Positions 1-7,214 of a DNA stretch of 64,000 nucleotides are shown piece by piece. The stretch spans positions 558,001 through 622,000 of the forward strand of contig CAWGAF010000001.1 in assembly GCA_963820495.1 (NCBI GenBank). Reading direction: 5' to 3'. The translations under genes and the position numbers were made by a program. Origin of the DNA: JBBIPA01 sp963820495 (GTDB lineage Bacteria > Chloroflexota > Dehalococcoidia > GIF9 > UBA5629). Positions within the stretch are counted from its first letter, which is position 1; each line of letters begins with the position of its first letter. A model generated the notes under the pieces. That model had not been told where the DNA came from, did not search any database, and saw only the letters and a program-made list of their open reading frames with translations.

Positions 1-75
1 TTGTTCAGCGGCATCATCTTCACTTTCATCGTCCTGATCAGTCTGATAGTTACCGCAGGTATGTGGTTTTCATAA
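1..75 (+). CDS. C-terminal end of a membrane protein (partial)
   Basis: An open frame runs in from the left edge and ends at TAA 73-75. The 24 visible residues (LFSGIIFTFIVLISLIVTAG then MWFS) are almost all hydrophobic, so this is the last membrane segment of an integral membrane protein whose body lies outside the window. A strong hairpin follows 25 bp later. The family cannot be named from so short a tail. Confidence 0.5.
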   Translation: MFSGIIFTFIVLISLIVTAGMWFS

Positions 76-100
76 ACATTCGTCATTATTATTCCTCCTC

Positions 101-140
101 AAGGAGAGGCAAGACTGGGAGTCTTGCCTCTCCTTATTTT
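101..140 (+). terminator. Hairpin terminator between convergent genes
   Basis: A perfect 16-bp inverted repeat (101-116 with 120-135, loop GGG) is followed by ATTTT. It sits between the membrane-protein end on the plus strand and the 3' end of the radical SAM gene on the minus strand. The T-tract is short, so it may be a palindromic repeat serving as terminator. Confidence 0.65.
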
Positions 141-1270
141 CAGCGGAGGTTGCTTATCTTGAGTGGTTTACAGGTTATTAGGGCAGGTCGCCTGCAGGGA
201 GGTTTAGGCAGGTCTCGACAGGAAATATGGCAATTGGCAGTACAGCCCACAACTGGATAGAACTTGCCTCCCAATCCTTTCCTGGTAAAGGGGAGAGGCA
301 TTCCTTCACAGTGTGGAATTCCCCGGGAATCGCTGAGTCTGGCGGGGAGTTCCTGGCAGGTAGCATAGGTCATACCTTTGGCTTCAACCAGCACTCTGAC
401 TTTTCGGTGGAAATCAAGCCTCAGATCACGGCGCAGCATATATCCCTGTCCCGCCCAGTTTTTTCCGTACAGATATTCCTCTGCAAACTTTTCAGCCAGC
501 GGCGGCGAATAGGCATGGATAATATCACGCACCCGCTGCCATGATCCCTTGCCCTGGCTAAAATCACCGCGGCCTGGTTTCTTGGACAATCTACCAGTAC
601 TGGAGATAACATGTTTGATGCCAGATGCGCCGAAGGTGGCAACCAAATCAGCAATCTCACGGAACCAGCTTTCACCATACAGCGCCTGGAAAAGGTGAAT
701 GAACACAGGGTCAAGGCGAGCTATAGTACGGACGCCCAGATGGGAAAACCTATTAATGGCAACCAGCCTGGCATAGAAAGGTGGCGCCTTAGGAGAGAGA
801 AGCTGCAGGATTTCTGCAGTTCCTTCAATGGTGATGGCAATAAGCTTGGGCTCGTATTCGGCAAACCCAGGTATTTCCAGCAGGAAAGAGGGGTCGCCCT
901 TGGTGGTAATGGCAAAGGAGACACCGTAGTTCATTAGAAGTCTTACCAATCTTTTGACCTCTGATTTTAGCTCCGGTATATCCTGGCAGGGGTCAGAAAT
1001 ATTGGAGATGGAAACAGGAGGGCAAATACTCAGCTTTTTAAGGTCTTTTTCCACCAACTCGGGCAAGTTATTGTAGACCAGAGTATCTTCGGAGTAGTTA
1101 GAATAGATGGACTCCCGGGCATAGCAATAAAGGCACTGATGAAGGCAGTGGTTTGGCCCCGGCGGAGTGACATTGATAATCCAGCAGTGGAAGCACTTAC
1201 GGCGGGGATGAGAATAGGGAAAATCGTGGAACGTAGAGCCTTTCTTGGCGATCAGCCTAATATTTGGCAT
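140..1270 (-). CDS. Radical SAM protein, SplB-like (COG1533 type)
   Basis: The 376-residue protein has a CxxxCxxC cluster motif at C42, C46 and C49 (HCLHQCLYCYA), the signature for a SAM-binding [4Fe-4S] cluster in spore photoproduct lyase-like and related radical SAM proteins. Two further cysteines lie just before it (C26, C29), and the C-terminus carries a Cys-rich stretch (C343, C347, C351, C359, C367) that could hold a second cluster. The upstream neighbour, a gamma carbonic anhydrase-like gene, ends 18 bp before this start, so the two are probably co-transcribed. The family is often annotated as DNA repair photolyase, but most members are uncharacterised; the substrate is unknown. Confidence 0.8.
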   Translation of the reverse strand: MPNIRLIAKKGSTFHDFPYSHPRRKCFHCWIINVTPPGPNHCLHQCLYCYARESIYSNYSEDTLVYNNLPELVEKDLKKLSICPPVSISNISDPCQDIPELKSEVKRLVRLLMNYGVSFAITTKGDPSFLLEIPGFAEYEPKLIAITIEGTAEILQLLSPKAPPFYARLVAINRFSHLGVRTIARLDPVFIHLFQALYGESWFREIADLVATFGASGIKHVISSTGRLSKKPGRGDFSQGKGSWQRVRDIIHAYSPPLAEKFAEEYLYGKNWAGQGYMLRRDLRLDFHRKVRVLVEAKGMTYATCQELPARLSDSRGIPHCEGMPLPFTRKGLGGKFYPVVGCTANCHISCRDLPKPPCRRPALITCKPLKISNLR

Positions 1271-1288
1271 CCTCAGGCTTAGTGTAAT

Positions 1289-1792
1289 TTAAAATCCTTC
1301 CTGCTTGTACTTTCGGGTTAGCCTGGAATAAGCATCTATTGCGTGCTTTAGTTGGGCCAGATGCTGCGGCGATATTTCGCTCTTTCTCCCCGGCACGCCT
1401 ACAACTAATGACCTGTCTGGTATCTTGGTCTCTGGTGCCACTACTGAGCCAGCGCCAACCATACAGTAATTACCTATCTCGGCACCATCAAGAACTGTGG
1501 CATTATTGCCGATGACAACATTGCTGCCGATTCTTTTGCAGTGAATGACAGCAGTATGACCCACAATGACATTATCTCCGATCACCAACTCCTCTTCAGC
1601 GTGGATAACACAGTTATCCTGTATGCTGACATTATTCCCTATTTTTATCCTGGCCATGTCACCCCTGATAACCACTCCTGGCCAGATGCTGGAGTCTTCA
1701 CCGATCTCTACATCACCGATAATGCAGGCGTTTTCATGGACTAGCGCCGAAGGTGCTATTCTAGGGGTCTTATCATCAAAGCTTTTTATCAT
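1289..1792 (-). CDS. Gamma carbonic anhydrase family hexapeptide-repeat protein
   Basis: The 167-residue protein is built of hexapeptide repeats (IGDVEIGEDSSIWPG, IGNNVSIQDN, IGDNVIVGH), the left-handed beta-helix fold. The three zinc-binding histidines of gamma carbonic anhydrases can be matched to H64, H79 and H84, with the typical spacing of five between the last two (GHTAVIH). It lacks the acidic loop of methanogen Cam, so it belongs with the shorter YrdA/PaaY-like proteins, whose carbonic anhydrase activity is often weak or unproven. It is first in a likely two-gene unit with the radical SAM gene. Confidence 0.88.
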   Translation of the reverse strand: MIKSFDDKTPRIAPSALVHENACIIGDVEIGEDSSIWPGVVIRGDMARIKIGNNVSIQDNCVIHAEEELVIGDNVIVGHTAVIHCKRIGSNVVIGNNATVLDGAEIGNYCMVGAGSVVAPETKIPDRSLVVGVPGRKSEISPQHLAQLKHAIDAYSRLTRKYKQEGF

Positions 1793-1919
1793 TCCTAACT
1801 TTATTAATGGTTGCTTTGTATATTATACCCTACCTTTTCCCTTGTCATTGTAAGCACCTTTTTTTCTTGCCCTTTCGAGTCCCGATGCAATCGGGACGAA
1901 GCAATCGTTATGCCTAAAT

Positions 1920-2046
1920 GTAAGGGCGTTCCTTCAGGTGCGCCCTAGGGCAGGGCTGTAATACCCTGCCCTCTTAACCTTGTTTTCCTTTTATTGACAG
2001 ACACTATCGGGTCTGCAGGGCGGGTTTGAAAACCCGCCCTTACATT
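1920..2046. repeat. Dispersed intergenic repeat family B, copy 1
   Basis: This stretch contains GGGCGTTCCTTCAGGTGCGCC, a GGGCAGGG..CCCTGCCC hairpin, and then GGGTCTGCAGGGCGGGTTT..AAACCCGCCC. The same order of blocks recurs at 11501-11621, and the first half at 21500-21560. Just upstream (1870-1905) lies a piece of another repeat, built around TCCCGATG..CGGGACGAAGCAATCG, related to 3172-3209. Confidence 0.8.
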
Positions 2047-2072
2047 CTTTTAGCTACGACCGAGAGATTGGA

Positions 2073-3158
2073 TTACAGCCAGCTTCTTAATCGCTTAAAA
2101 GCAGCGATTTTTTCAGTGTCGCCGAGCCTGGCTTTTGCCAGAGCCTGGTGAAGCATCTCGATACTTCTATCGTATGTCTTACGGTCAACAGGATAAGGAT
2201 GCCCATCCTTTCCCCCATGGGCAAAACTATACCTGGCAGGATCACGCAGACTGACCGGGACTTCATAGATAAGCTCTGAAATCAAGCTCAAGGCACGGAG
2301 AGTTTTTGGTCCCACACCCTCCAGTCCCAATAGCATCTCAAAGTTCTCCGGCTGCTGTTCAAAAGTGTGCAAAAAAATTTTAGCCATGCGGTCAGGATGG
2401 ATATCCTGTACCTCCAGGTGATGGCGTGGTGGCAGGGTAAGTGTCTGTAGCTTTTTGAGCTGGCTGATAAGTTTTTCGGGCTTGTCTTCTGTGGCAACCT
2501 GAGTGATGGTGTCTCGCGCTGGGCCACTCTCAGTAGCTACCAGGTTCAGCACTTCGCCTCTGCCCTGGGAGCAGATCGCAGCATGCGGTTCGCAGACGAA
2601 ATCGCTTACCCCCTCACCCAACCAGTGATAGCGGCGGGCATAGCTGTTGACTTCATTCATACCCTGCTGGACTACTGCCCAGGAGCCGTCAGCAGTGAAG
2701 ATAAAGGTATGGTGATAGAGCTGATAGCCATCCTGAAGGGCAGAGTTATCCACCTTAGCTGCCATGCGGCTGGCATAGACCAGAGACGCTGCATCAGTCT
2801 TTAGATTGTGCCCAACGCCTTCTATTTCTGCTGGAGTTTTCCGGGATGTTCTGCCTTTGCCTCCAGCAATAAACAAGCCCAGGTCAGTTTGCAACTCCTT
2901 TGTGCCTTCCTTGAGAGCACCGCAAACTGTGGTGGTGACACCGCTGGAATGCCAGTCAAAGCCCAGAACACAGCCAAAGGCTTGAAACCAGAAGGGGTCG
3001 GAAAGACGGCGGAGCATCTCGTTAGGGCCAAACTCGGTGACAATAGCGATGGTGATTTCACGGGCGAGCTTGGTCATTCGTTGAAAAAGCCAAGGTGGTG
3101 CTTTGCCGCCGTGCAGAGGTAAATTGGTAATGCCGGTTCGCTGGGGTGAATTAGCCAT
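2073..3158 (-). CDS. DUF763 family protein
   Basis: The protein begins RTGITNLPLHGGKAPPWLFQRM and continues with LSDPFWFQAFGCVLGFDWHSSGVTTTVCGALKEG, which I recognise as DUF763 (COG1415), a family of about 360-380 residues found in bacteria and archaea with no firm function. I start it at the ATG giving MANSPQRTG (3158). The longer frame to 3224 would add 22 residues read from a copy of the GTCATTGCGAG..CGAAGCAATC repeat and is unlikely to be translated. A helix-hairpin-helix-like stretch (LGLEGVGPKTLRALSLI) in the C-terminal half hints at nucleic acid binding; that is inference. Confidence 0.85.
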   Translation of the reverse strand: MANSPQRTGITNLPLHGGKAPPWLFQRMTKLAREITIAIVTEFGPNEMLRRLSDPFWFQAFGCVLGFDWHSSGVTTTVCGALKEGTKELQTDLGLFIAGGKGRTSRKTPAEIEGVGHNLKTDAASLVYASRMAAKVDNSALQDGYQLYHHTFIFTADGSWAVVQQGMNEVNSYARRYHWLGEGVSDFVCEPHAAICSQGRGEVLNLVATESGPARDTITQVATEDKPEKLISQLKKLQTLTLPPRHHLEVQDIHPDRMAKIFLHTFEQQPENFEMLLGLEGVGPKTLRALSLISELIYEVPVSLRDPARYSFAHGGKDGHPYPVDRKTYDRSIEMLHQALAKARLGDTEKIAAFKRLRSWL

Positions 3159-3171
3159 CGATATTAACCTG

Positions 3172-3209
3172 TCATTGCGAGTCCGCTTTAGGCGGGCGAA
3201 GCAATCGTT
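3172..3209. repeat. GTCATTGCGAG..CGAAGCAATC type repeat
   Basis: The sequence GTCATTGCGAGTCCGCTTTA..GGCGGGCGAAGCAATCG lies just upstream of the DUF763 start. Related pieces occur at about 1842-1910, 11645-11665, 21585-21680 and 28240-28275. Palindromic repeats of this type are common in intergenic DNA of several anaerobic lineages. Confidence 0.6.
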
Positions 3210-3290
3210 ATGTCTTCCCTCCAACTGAGAGATTGCTTCTTCGCTCCGCTCCTCTTCTGCATGACAAATAGAAAGTATCGGCAGACTGCT

Positions 3291-3938
3291 CTATGCCTCT
3301 TCTTTCCATTTTTTGCGGGGTGCCTGGAGGGGTGCTATAACGCTGGGTAAATTCCTGCATACCAGGAATAAAACCATTACTATAGCGTAAATGGTTAGCG
3401 TTAGTATCCTTTCGGGCGATCCTTTGAATATCCAAGTTCCAAATGTCCAGATAAAGATTGGCAGGAAAGGAGCACCAACGCTGAGTGCCAGTACGAAACG
3501 GTGCAAGACCTTGCGAAAGCTAATAAGCAAAACAATACCTATTATTATCAAGGCGCAAAACGCTTCTAGCGGTGCCAGAACCAAAAAAATACCTATGGTA
3601 GTGGCAGCACCATGACCACCTCTGAATCCTATATATACTGGGAAATTATGGCCCAGGAAAGCAGCAAATCCAGCTCCCAGCACCCAGAACAGATGCACAC
3701 CCAATGCCTGGGCAATGAGTATAGCAACAGCGCCCTTGGCTATATCGGCTATTACTACCACAATGCCCTGCCAGACACCAATTCCCCGCATAGTAGCGGC
3801 AGCACCCACATTGCCAGTGTCAACCTCGCGGATGTCAACACCTTTGCTGAGCTTGGCTACGATGTAAGCAAAGGGAATAGATCCCAGTAGATAGCCGATA
3901 ATTACGGTAGCTATTCCCAACAGCACATTTAGCAACAC
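3291..3938 (-). CDS. plsY: Glycerol-3-phosphate acyltransferase PlsY
   Basis: PlsY transfers an acyl group from acyl phosphate to glycerol 3-phosphate, the first step of phospholipid synthesis, in the cytoplasmic membrane. The 215 residues form several membrane segments and show the three PlsY motifs: LLGSIPFAY (17-24), DIREVDTGNVGAAATMR (35-51) and HNFPVYIGFRGGHGAATT (97-114). Two motif positions differ from the usual form (GSGN is DTGN, and GGKG is GGHG), so activity is likely but not certain. A second, more divergent paralog is at 31511-32227. Confidence 0.88.
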   Translation of the reverse strand: MLLNVLLGIATVIIGYLLGSIPFAYIVAKLSKGVDIREVDTGNVGAAATMRGIGVWQGIVVVIADIAKGAVAILIAQALGVHLFWVLGAGFAAFLGHNFPVYIGFRGGHGAATTIGIFLVLAPLEAFCALIIIGIVLLISFRKVLHRFVLALSVGAPFLPIFIWTFGTWIFKGSPERILTLTIYAIVMVLFLVCRNLPSVIAPLQAPRKKWKEEA

Positions 3939-4267
3939 TGTATTCCCCTAACCCCTTTTGTTATCCTATAATATACCAGTGATAGGCGTTTTTTTCTAGA
4001 GGATGTATTGGGCACCATTTGCATGTTGTCATTGCCTTAGATAAAGGTCAACTGATCGCAGATTTAATTTAAGAAATAGACAAATATCAGGTCAGCTAGT
4101 TAAGTCTGAGTGTCCACTAATCTTGAAGGTCAGATTGTTCCACTTTTGCCAATCACACACATATTGCACTTTTTTCTCATAGTAGGCATTTGTTACTAGT
4201 AATTTTGCCAGCAACATAAACTTTTCAGGATAGTATATCGTTATTAACTAAAAAAGGAGGTATACAG
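3939..4267. other. Intergenic region with a short duplicated block
   Basis: No gene is seen here. Positions 4000-4034 (GAGGATGTATTGGGCACC then ATTTGCATGTTGTCATT) recur almost unchanged at 6955-6989, and a related GAGGATTTACTCG follows a shared block at 4577-4638. The end of the region carries the ribosome binding site AAGGAGG for the small zinc-ribbon gene. Confidence 0.6.
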
Positions 4268-4408
4268 ATGCAAGCATACTGTATGAAATGTCGCACCAAA
4301 AGAGAAATGAGCAATCCGCGAGCTGTAAAAATGAAAAATGGTAAGCCTGCTACACAAGGCGTTTGTCCCAAATGCGGGACTAAAATGTTCCGAATAGGCA
4401 AGAGCTAA
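4268..4408 (+). CDS. Small zinc-ribbon protein (DUF5679-like)
   Basis: This 46-residue gene begins MQAYCMKCRTKREM and ends CPKCGTKMFRIGKS. Two CxxC pairs (C5/C8 and C33/C36) give a zinc ribbon, and the layout matches the short DUF5679 proteins that occur widely in Chloroflexota and archaea. The ribosome binding site AAAAGGAGG lies eight bases before the ATG, and a clear terminator follows 21 bp after the stop, so it is a single-gene transcript. The function is unknown; small zinc ribbons of this kind often bind nucleic acid or act as accessory subunits. Confidence 0.85.
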   Translation: MQAYCMKCRTKREMSNPRAVKMKNGKPATQGVCPKCGTKMFRIGKS

Positions 4409-4428
4409 ATTATATAAAGAAACAGAAA

Positions 4429-4467
4429 TAAAAAGCTGGGTTTTTTGTCAATACCCAGCTTTTTATT
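4429..4467 (+). terminator. Rho-independent terminator of the zinc-ribbon gene
   Basis: The inverted repeat AAAAGCTGGGT..ACCCAGCTTTTT (arms about 4430-4441 and 4453-4464) ends in a T-run on the plus strand and lies directly after the 46-residue gene. Confidence 0.85.
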
Positions 4468-4576
4468 TGCCAACGAAACATTATAGACATTTGTTACATG
4501 ACTATATATTTGTAAGATTTCTGGCAGGATAAAGGATTGTAGTGATAACTTGTCCTCAAAGACTATACTACTTGGA

Positions 4577-4638
4577 TTAGAATTCTCACTCAAATATCTT
4601 CAAAATAAGGGAGGTTACCAACCGAGGATTTACTCGCC
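4577..4638. repeat. Dispersed block D, copy 1
   Basis: TTAGAATTCTC..ATCTTCAAAATA..TTACCAACCGAGGAT is repeated in degenerate form at 6907-6966, so this intergenic stretch and the one before the surface-protein leader share ancestry. Confidence 0.65.
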
Positions 4639-4677
4639 TCCCGCCTTCGTCTCTCGGCTAACACAGATACACAAGGC

Positions 4678-4793
4678 GACTGCTGAAAAAGAGGTGCAGG
4701 AACCCTCATGCCAAGGGCCTGGGGGTGTCCCCCAGCTTCCCAATTCCCCCAAGACTGGGGGATAAAAGGGGTTGGATATGAGTTTTTCAACAC
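4678..4793. repeat. MITE-like repeat family A, copy 1
   Basis: This is about 115 bp bounded by GACTGCTGAAAAAGAGG and GAGTTTTTCAACAC, with an internal GGGGGTGTCCCCCAGCTTCC block and a CCCCCAAGACTGGGGG hairpin. Copies 2 and 3 lie at 4917-5039 and 50645-50768. The inverted ends (CTGAAAAA/TTTTTCAG) and lack of coding potential fit a miniature inverted-repeat element or a palindromic repeat unit. Confidence 0.82.
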
Positions 4794-4916
4794 GTTCGTA
4801 AGGCGTTAAATTTAAGATTTTTCACGGTAGGGGTATTCGGTTGACTTTTCAGTTATTATCTAGTTGAATTAAGAGGCAGATTACTTGGGTAGTAGCTTTG
4901 ATATGATTTATATTGA

Positions 4917-5039
4917 GAGACCGCTGAAAAAGAGGTACCCCGACTCGTCTGTGGCCGAGGGTCTGGGGACGTCCCCCAGCTTCCCTACTACCCCAATAGT
5001 GGGGGATACAGGGGGTTGGGTAGGAGTTTTTCAGCACTC
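4917..5039. repeat. MITE-like repeat family A, copy 2
   Basis: The ends are GAGACCGCTGAAAAA and TTTTTCAGCACTC, the best preserved inverted pair of the three copies. The internal block GACGTCCCCCAGCTTCC and the CCCCAATAGTGGGG hairpin match copies 1 and 3. It lies only 124 bp from copy 1. Confidence 0.82.
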
Positions 5040-5066
5040 CCTAAATAATAAACAGAGGTTGTAGAT

Positions 5067-5624
5067 TTGAAGAATCATAAATTATTTCAAGATGAGGCGG
5101 AGAGGAGGAAATGGCAGAATCCCAAAACTATCCTGGCTGCTATCGGTATCAAGCCAAATTCAACCTTTATTGACATAGGTTGCGGTCAGGGTTTTTTTAC
5201 CCTGCCAGCAGCAAAGCTGGTCGGTGAAAAAGGAAGAGTTTACGGTATCGATGTGGATGCCGAGTATATTGGTATGGTGAAAAAGAAAGCCAAAAAAGAG
5301 GGCTTAAAGAACATAAAGCTGATGGAGGGAAAAGCAGAAGAGACAATTATCTGCAATGCCTGTGCTGATATTGTTTTCTTCGGCACCGCCCTTCATGACT
5401 TTGCAGACCCAGCTAGAGTCCTAGTTAATGCCAGGAAAATGCTCAAACCCAACGGACTGGTCGTTAACCTGGACTGGAAAAAGGAACCGATGGAGTTGGG
5501 GCCTCCGCTGCAAATAAGGTTCAGCCAGGAGAAAGCGGCTAAACTCATTCAAGAAGCAGGCTTCACAGTAGAATCAGTGAAAGAAGCTGGGCCTTACCAT
5601 TACGTTATCGCTGCAAGGCCCTGA
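5067..5624 (+). CDS. Class I SAM-dependent methyltransferase
   Basis: The 185-residue protein carries motif I of class I methyltransferases (FIDIGCGQGFF, 34-44) and the following acidic strand (GRVYGIDVD, 57-64), so it binds S-adenosylmethionine in a Rossmann-like fold. The middle part (IVFFGTALHDFADPARVLVNARKMLKPNGLVVNLDWKK) is typical of small UbiE/type 11 methyltransferases. It starts at TTG 5067, with AGAGG nine bases before; there is no ATG nearby. The substrate cannot be told; single-domain proteins of this size act on small molecules or arsenite-like ligands. An inverted-repeat unit begins five bases after its stop. Confidence 0.85.
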   Translation: MKNHKLFQDEAERRKWQNPKTILAAIGIKPNSTFIDIGCGQGFFTLPAAKLVGEKGRVYGIDVDAEYIGMVKKKAKKEGLKNIKLMEGKAEETIICNACADIVFFGTALHDFADPARVLVNARKMLKPNGLVVNLDWKKEPMELGPPLQIRFSQEKAAKLIQEAGFTVESVKEAGPYHYVIAARP

Positions 5625-5785
5625 TTTTGGGTAGTGGTCTACTTTGAATCAGAAAAAATTTTGTCACATGATTATTCCATCTCTGGAGGTGTAATATGAA
5701 AGATAGGCTTATCACTACGGGTGCAGCTAATTGGTTAACATCTTTAGGTGGTTGTTTCTTATTTAATCGTTTTGACATTTATATC

Positions 5786-6058
5786 TTATGGATGATAGCC
5801 GATGTATTCAATGTATATAATATGTTCACTAGAATTGACTCTGTAACGAACACGTGTGCTGTCCGTTATATCATATTGCAGTATACCTTTTAATCTACCC
5901 TTCAACTTCTTCAATTTACCACCTGATTTTAGGCGATCTTGAGGTGTTTCTTGAAGAAAGATTTTACATTGCTCTAATTTATCTGGTATATCTTCTTTCA
6001 AGGAAAACCAGTCTTTTTCAACTGCATTGTTCCTAAATTTTATCTGAAATTTTGTCAT
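5786..6058 (-). CDS. RelE/ParE-superfamily toxin
   Basis: The 90-residue protein ends with LKGRLKGILQYDITDSTRVRYRVNSSEHIIYIEYIGYHP, the typical RelE-fold C-terminal half (basic strand, then RVRYRV, then a final strand with a late Tyr-His). RelE toxins cleave mRNA on the ribosome; ParE toxins act on gyrase. The basic residues K53, R55, K57, R69 and R71 suit the RelE type. It overlaps its antitoxin by 4 bp, the usual translational coupling of a type II module, although here the antitoxin comes first. The module lies inside the inverted-repeat unit. Confidence 0.8.
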   Translation of the reverse strand: MTKFQIKFRNNAVEKDWFSLKEDIPDKLEQCKIFLQETPQDRLKSGGKLKKLKGRLKGILQYDITDSTRVRYRVNSSEHIIYIEYIGYHP

Positions 6059-6504
6059 TCTTTGAGTGCGATGTATTCATTTTTTCGTCCCGTCGTACTC
6101 AATATCTTCATTGCCTCGGTATCCTGTATAGTTTCCGCAGTTGCCTTCCAATCATTTAATAATGTTTCTACCCCTATCCAATTATCAGTTACAATAGCTT
6201 TCACGACATTGGTCATTAATTCTTCATGAAATTGTCGTTTCTCATTGTTAGCTAGATAATCGACCCAAGGGAATGTATTGCTATTAGCCTTTTTTTCTAC
6301 TTCTTCACAGAATTTTACTACTAATTCAAGATAATATTTTTGCCTATATAGATTACTAATGGTTTCACGGTCTATTATAGCTAATTGGTGATGACCATAG
6401 GTTATAGTTATAGGCCTTGAAGAAGCTCTACCTAGCCAATATCTTTGATTATTTCTAAGTTCAGTAGAATTAACAATTTCATCAGAAAATAAAGTGGTAA
6501 CCAT
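6055..6504 (-). CDS. Type II antitoxin, Phd/YefM-like N-terminus
   Basis: The 149-residue protein is encoded immediately before the RelE-like toxin and overlaps it by 4 bp. Its N-terminus (STELRNNQRYWLGRASSRPITITYGHHQLAIIDRETI) has the layout of Phd/YefM antitoxins, a short DNA-binding fold that recognises operator palindromes. The remaining 90 or so residues are helical and longer than in most YefM proteins, and would wrap the toxin. Upstream lie TGTACA motifs at 6528 and 6551 and a four-fold 13-bp iteron array, likely sites for autoregulation. Confidence 0.7.
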   Translation of the reverse strand: MVTTLFSDEIVNSTELRNNQRYWLGRASSRPITITYGHHQLAIIDRETISNLYRQKYYLELVVKFCEEVEKKANSNTFPWVDYLANNEKRQFHEELMTNVVKAIVTDNWIGVETLLNDWKATAETIQDTEAMKILSTTGRKNEYIALKE

Positions 6505-6526
6505 CTTAACCCCCTCTAATATTATA

Positions 6527-6659
6527 TGTACAGAATTATGTCTTATTTACTGTACATTATTTGTAACACACTGTTAATATAACTAACTTACTGACTATTT
6601 GTCAAGTGAACAATTGTAACATTATATTGTAACAATGCATTGTAACTATACTTTGTAAC
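6527..6659 (-). promoter_or_regulatory. Antitoxin control region with TTGTAAC iterons
   Basis: TTGTAAC occurs at 6614, 6627, 6640 and 6653, exactly 13 bp apart, and once more at 6561. Two TGTACA palindromes (about 6528 and 6551) lie nearer to the antitoxin start. An array with such exact spacing suggests cooperative binding on one or nearly one face of the helix, probably by the antitoxin or toxin-antitoxin complex. The binder is inferred. Confidence 0.6.
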
Positions 6660-6790
6660 ATTATGTCCAAAGTAGACCACTACCGAATTTTGCAATGTTA
6701 TAGTCTATCATTTCTGTAATCCAATACTAATAGTTGGTATGTATATATGTCAAATCCCGTGTAACCATCTGTGAGCAGAAAGCCCTACGG

Positions 6791-6831
6791 AATAGCGAGG
6801 GCTTGGATATGTTGAAGGGATCATCACGTCG
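6791..6831. repeat. 41-bp dispersed repeat C, copy 1
   Basis: The 41 bases beginning AATAGCGAGGGCTTGGATAT and ending ATCATCACGTCG are identical to 11439-11479, so one copy lies on each side of the surface-protein gene. A short GTCCCGACTAAGTCGGGAC hairpin follows this copy at about 6831-6849. Confidence 0.8.
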
Positions 6832-6906
6832 TCCCGACTAAGTCGGGACTCCTAACAATGACAAAGTTGTGATGGCCTGCCACCAAAGATTGCACTAATT
6901 CTTAAG

Positions 6907-6989
6907 TTAGAATTCTCGCTGAGACAGCTTCAAAATACTAGCGTTTACCAACCGAGGATGTATTGGACACCATTTGCATGTTGTTATAG
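6907..6989. repeat. Dispersed block D, copy 2, joined to a second block
   Basis: TTAGAATTCTCGCTGAG..TTACCAACCGAGGATGTATTGG repeats 4577-4638, and continues into GAGGATGTATTGGACACC..GCATGTTGTTAT, which repeats 4000-4034. The two blocks that are apart near 4 kb are joined here. Confidence 0.65.
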
Positions 6990-7214
6990 ACGTAGACTTG
7001 GATTGTAGGAATTCACAGATTGTGTATTTATGAAAACACTTTATCCTCTTACTTTTGAAGGAGGGATTGGCAGGGGGTTTGGGGATGGGAAATGTCGACA
7101 TAAATAGAAAATCGGGGAAAATTTTAAGATTTTCCCCAACGGCACAACTAGCGAGGTCTTGATGGGTGTGGTAGAATGATTGGCAGGTAAGGGATAACCT
7201 TGCCTATTTGGCTA

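Larger units (their letters stand above)
5630..6684. mobile_element. 1.06-kb inverted-repeat unit carrying a toxin-antitoxin pair
   Basis: The ends are an exact 17-bp inverted repeat: GGTAGTGGTCTACTTTG at 5630-5646 and its complement at 6668-6684. Outside them are GATTTTG on the left and GAATTTTG on the right, possibly a target duplication changed by one base. Inside are only the RelE-like toxin and its antitoxin on the minus strand, plus the control region with 13-bp iterons. No transposase is present, so it would be a non-autonomous unit moved in trans. The repeat is seen directly; mobility is inferred. Confidence 0.6.

Noticed and set aside
3159..3224. N-terminal extension of the DUF763 gene
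   Set aside because: The 22 codons lie in a dispersed repeat, and the family begins at about MANSPQRTG.
4590..5037. Two similar minus-strand frames starting MLKNSYPTP
   Set aside because: They are translations of two copies of repeat family A; the likeness comes from the repeat, and there is no ribosome binding site.
5696..5893. A 65-residue frame with a good GGAGGTGTAATATG start
   Set aside because: It runs antisense through the end of the RelE-like toxin gene and the sequence is not like a known protein. The start region resembles the DUF2321 start at 17575, so it could be a remnant, but I see no gene.
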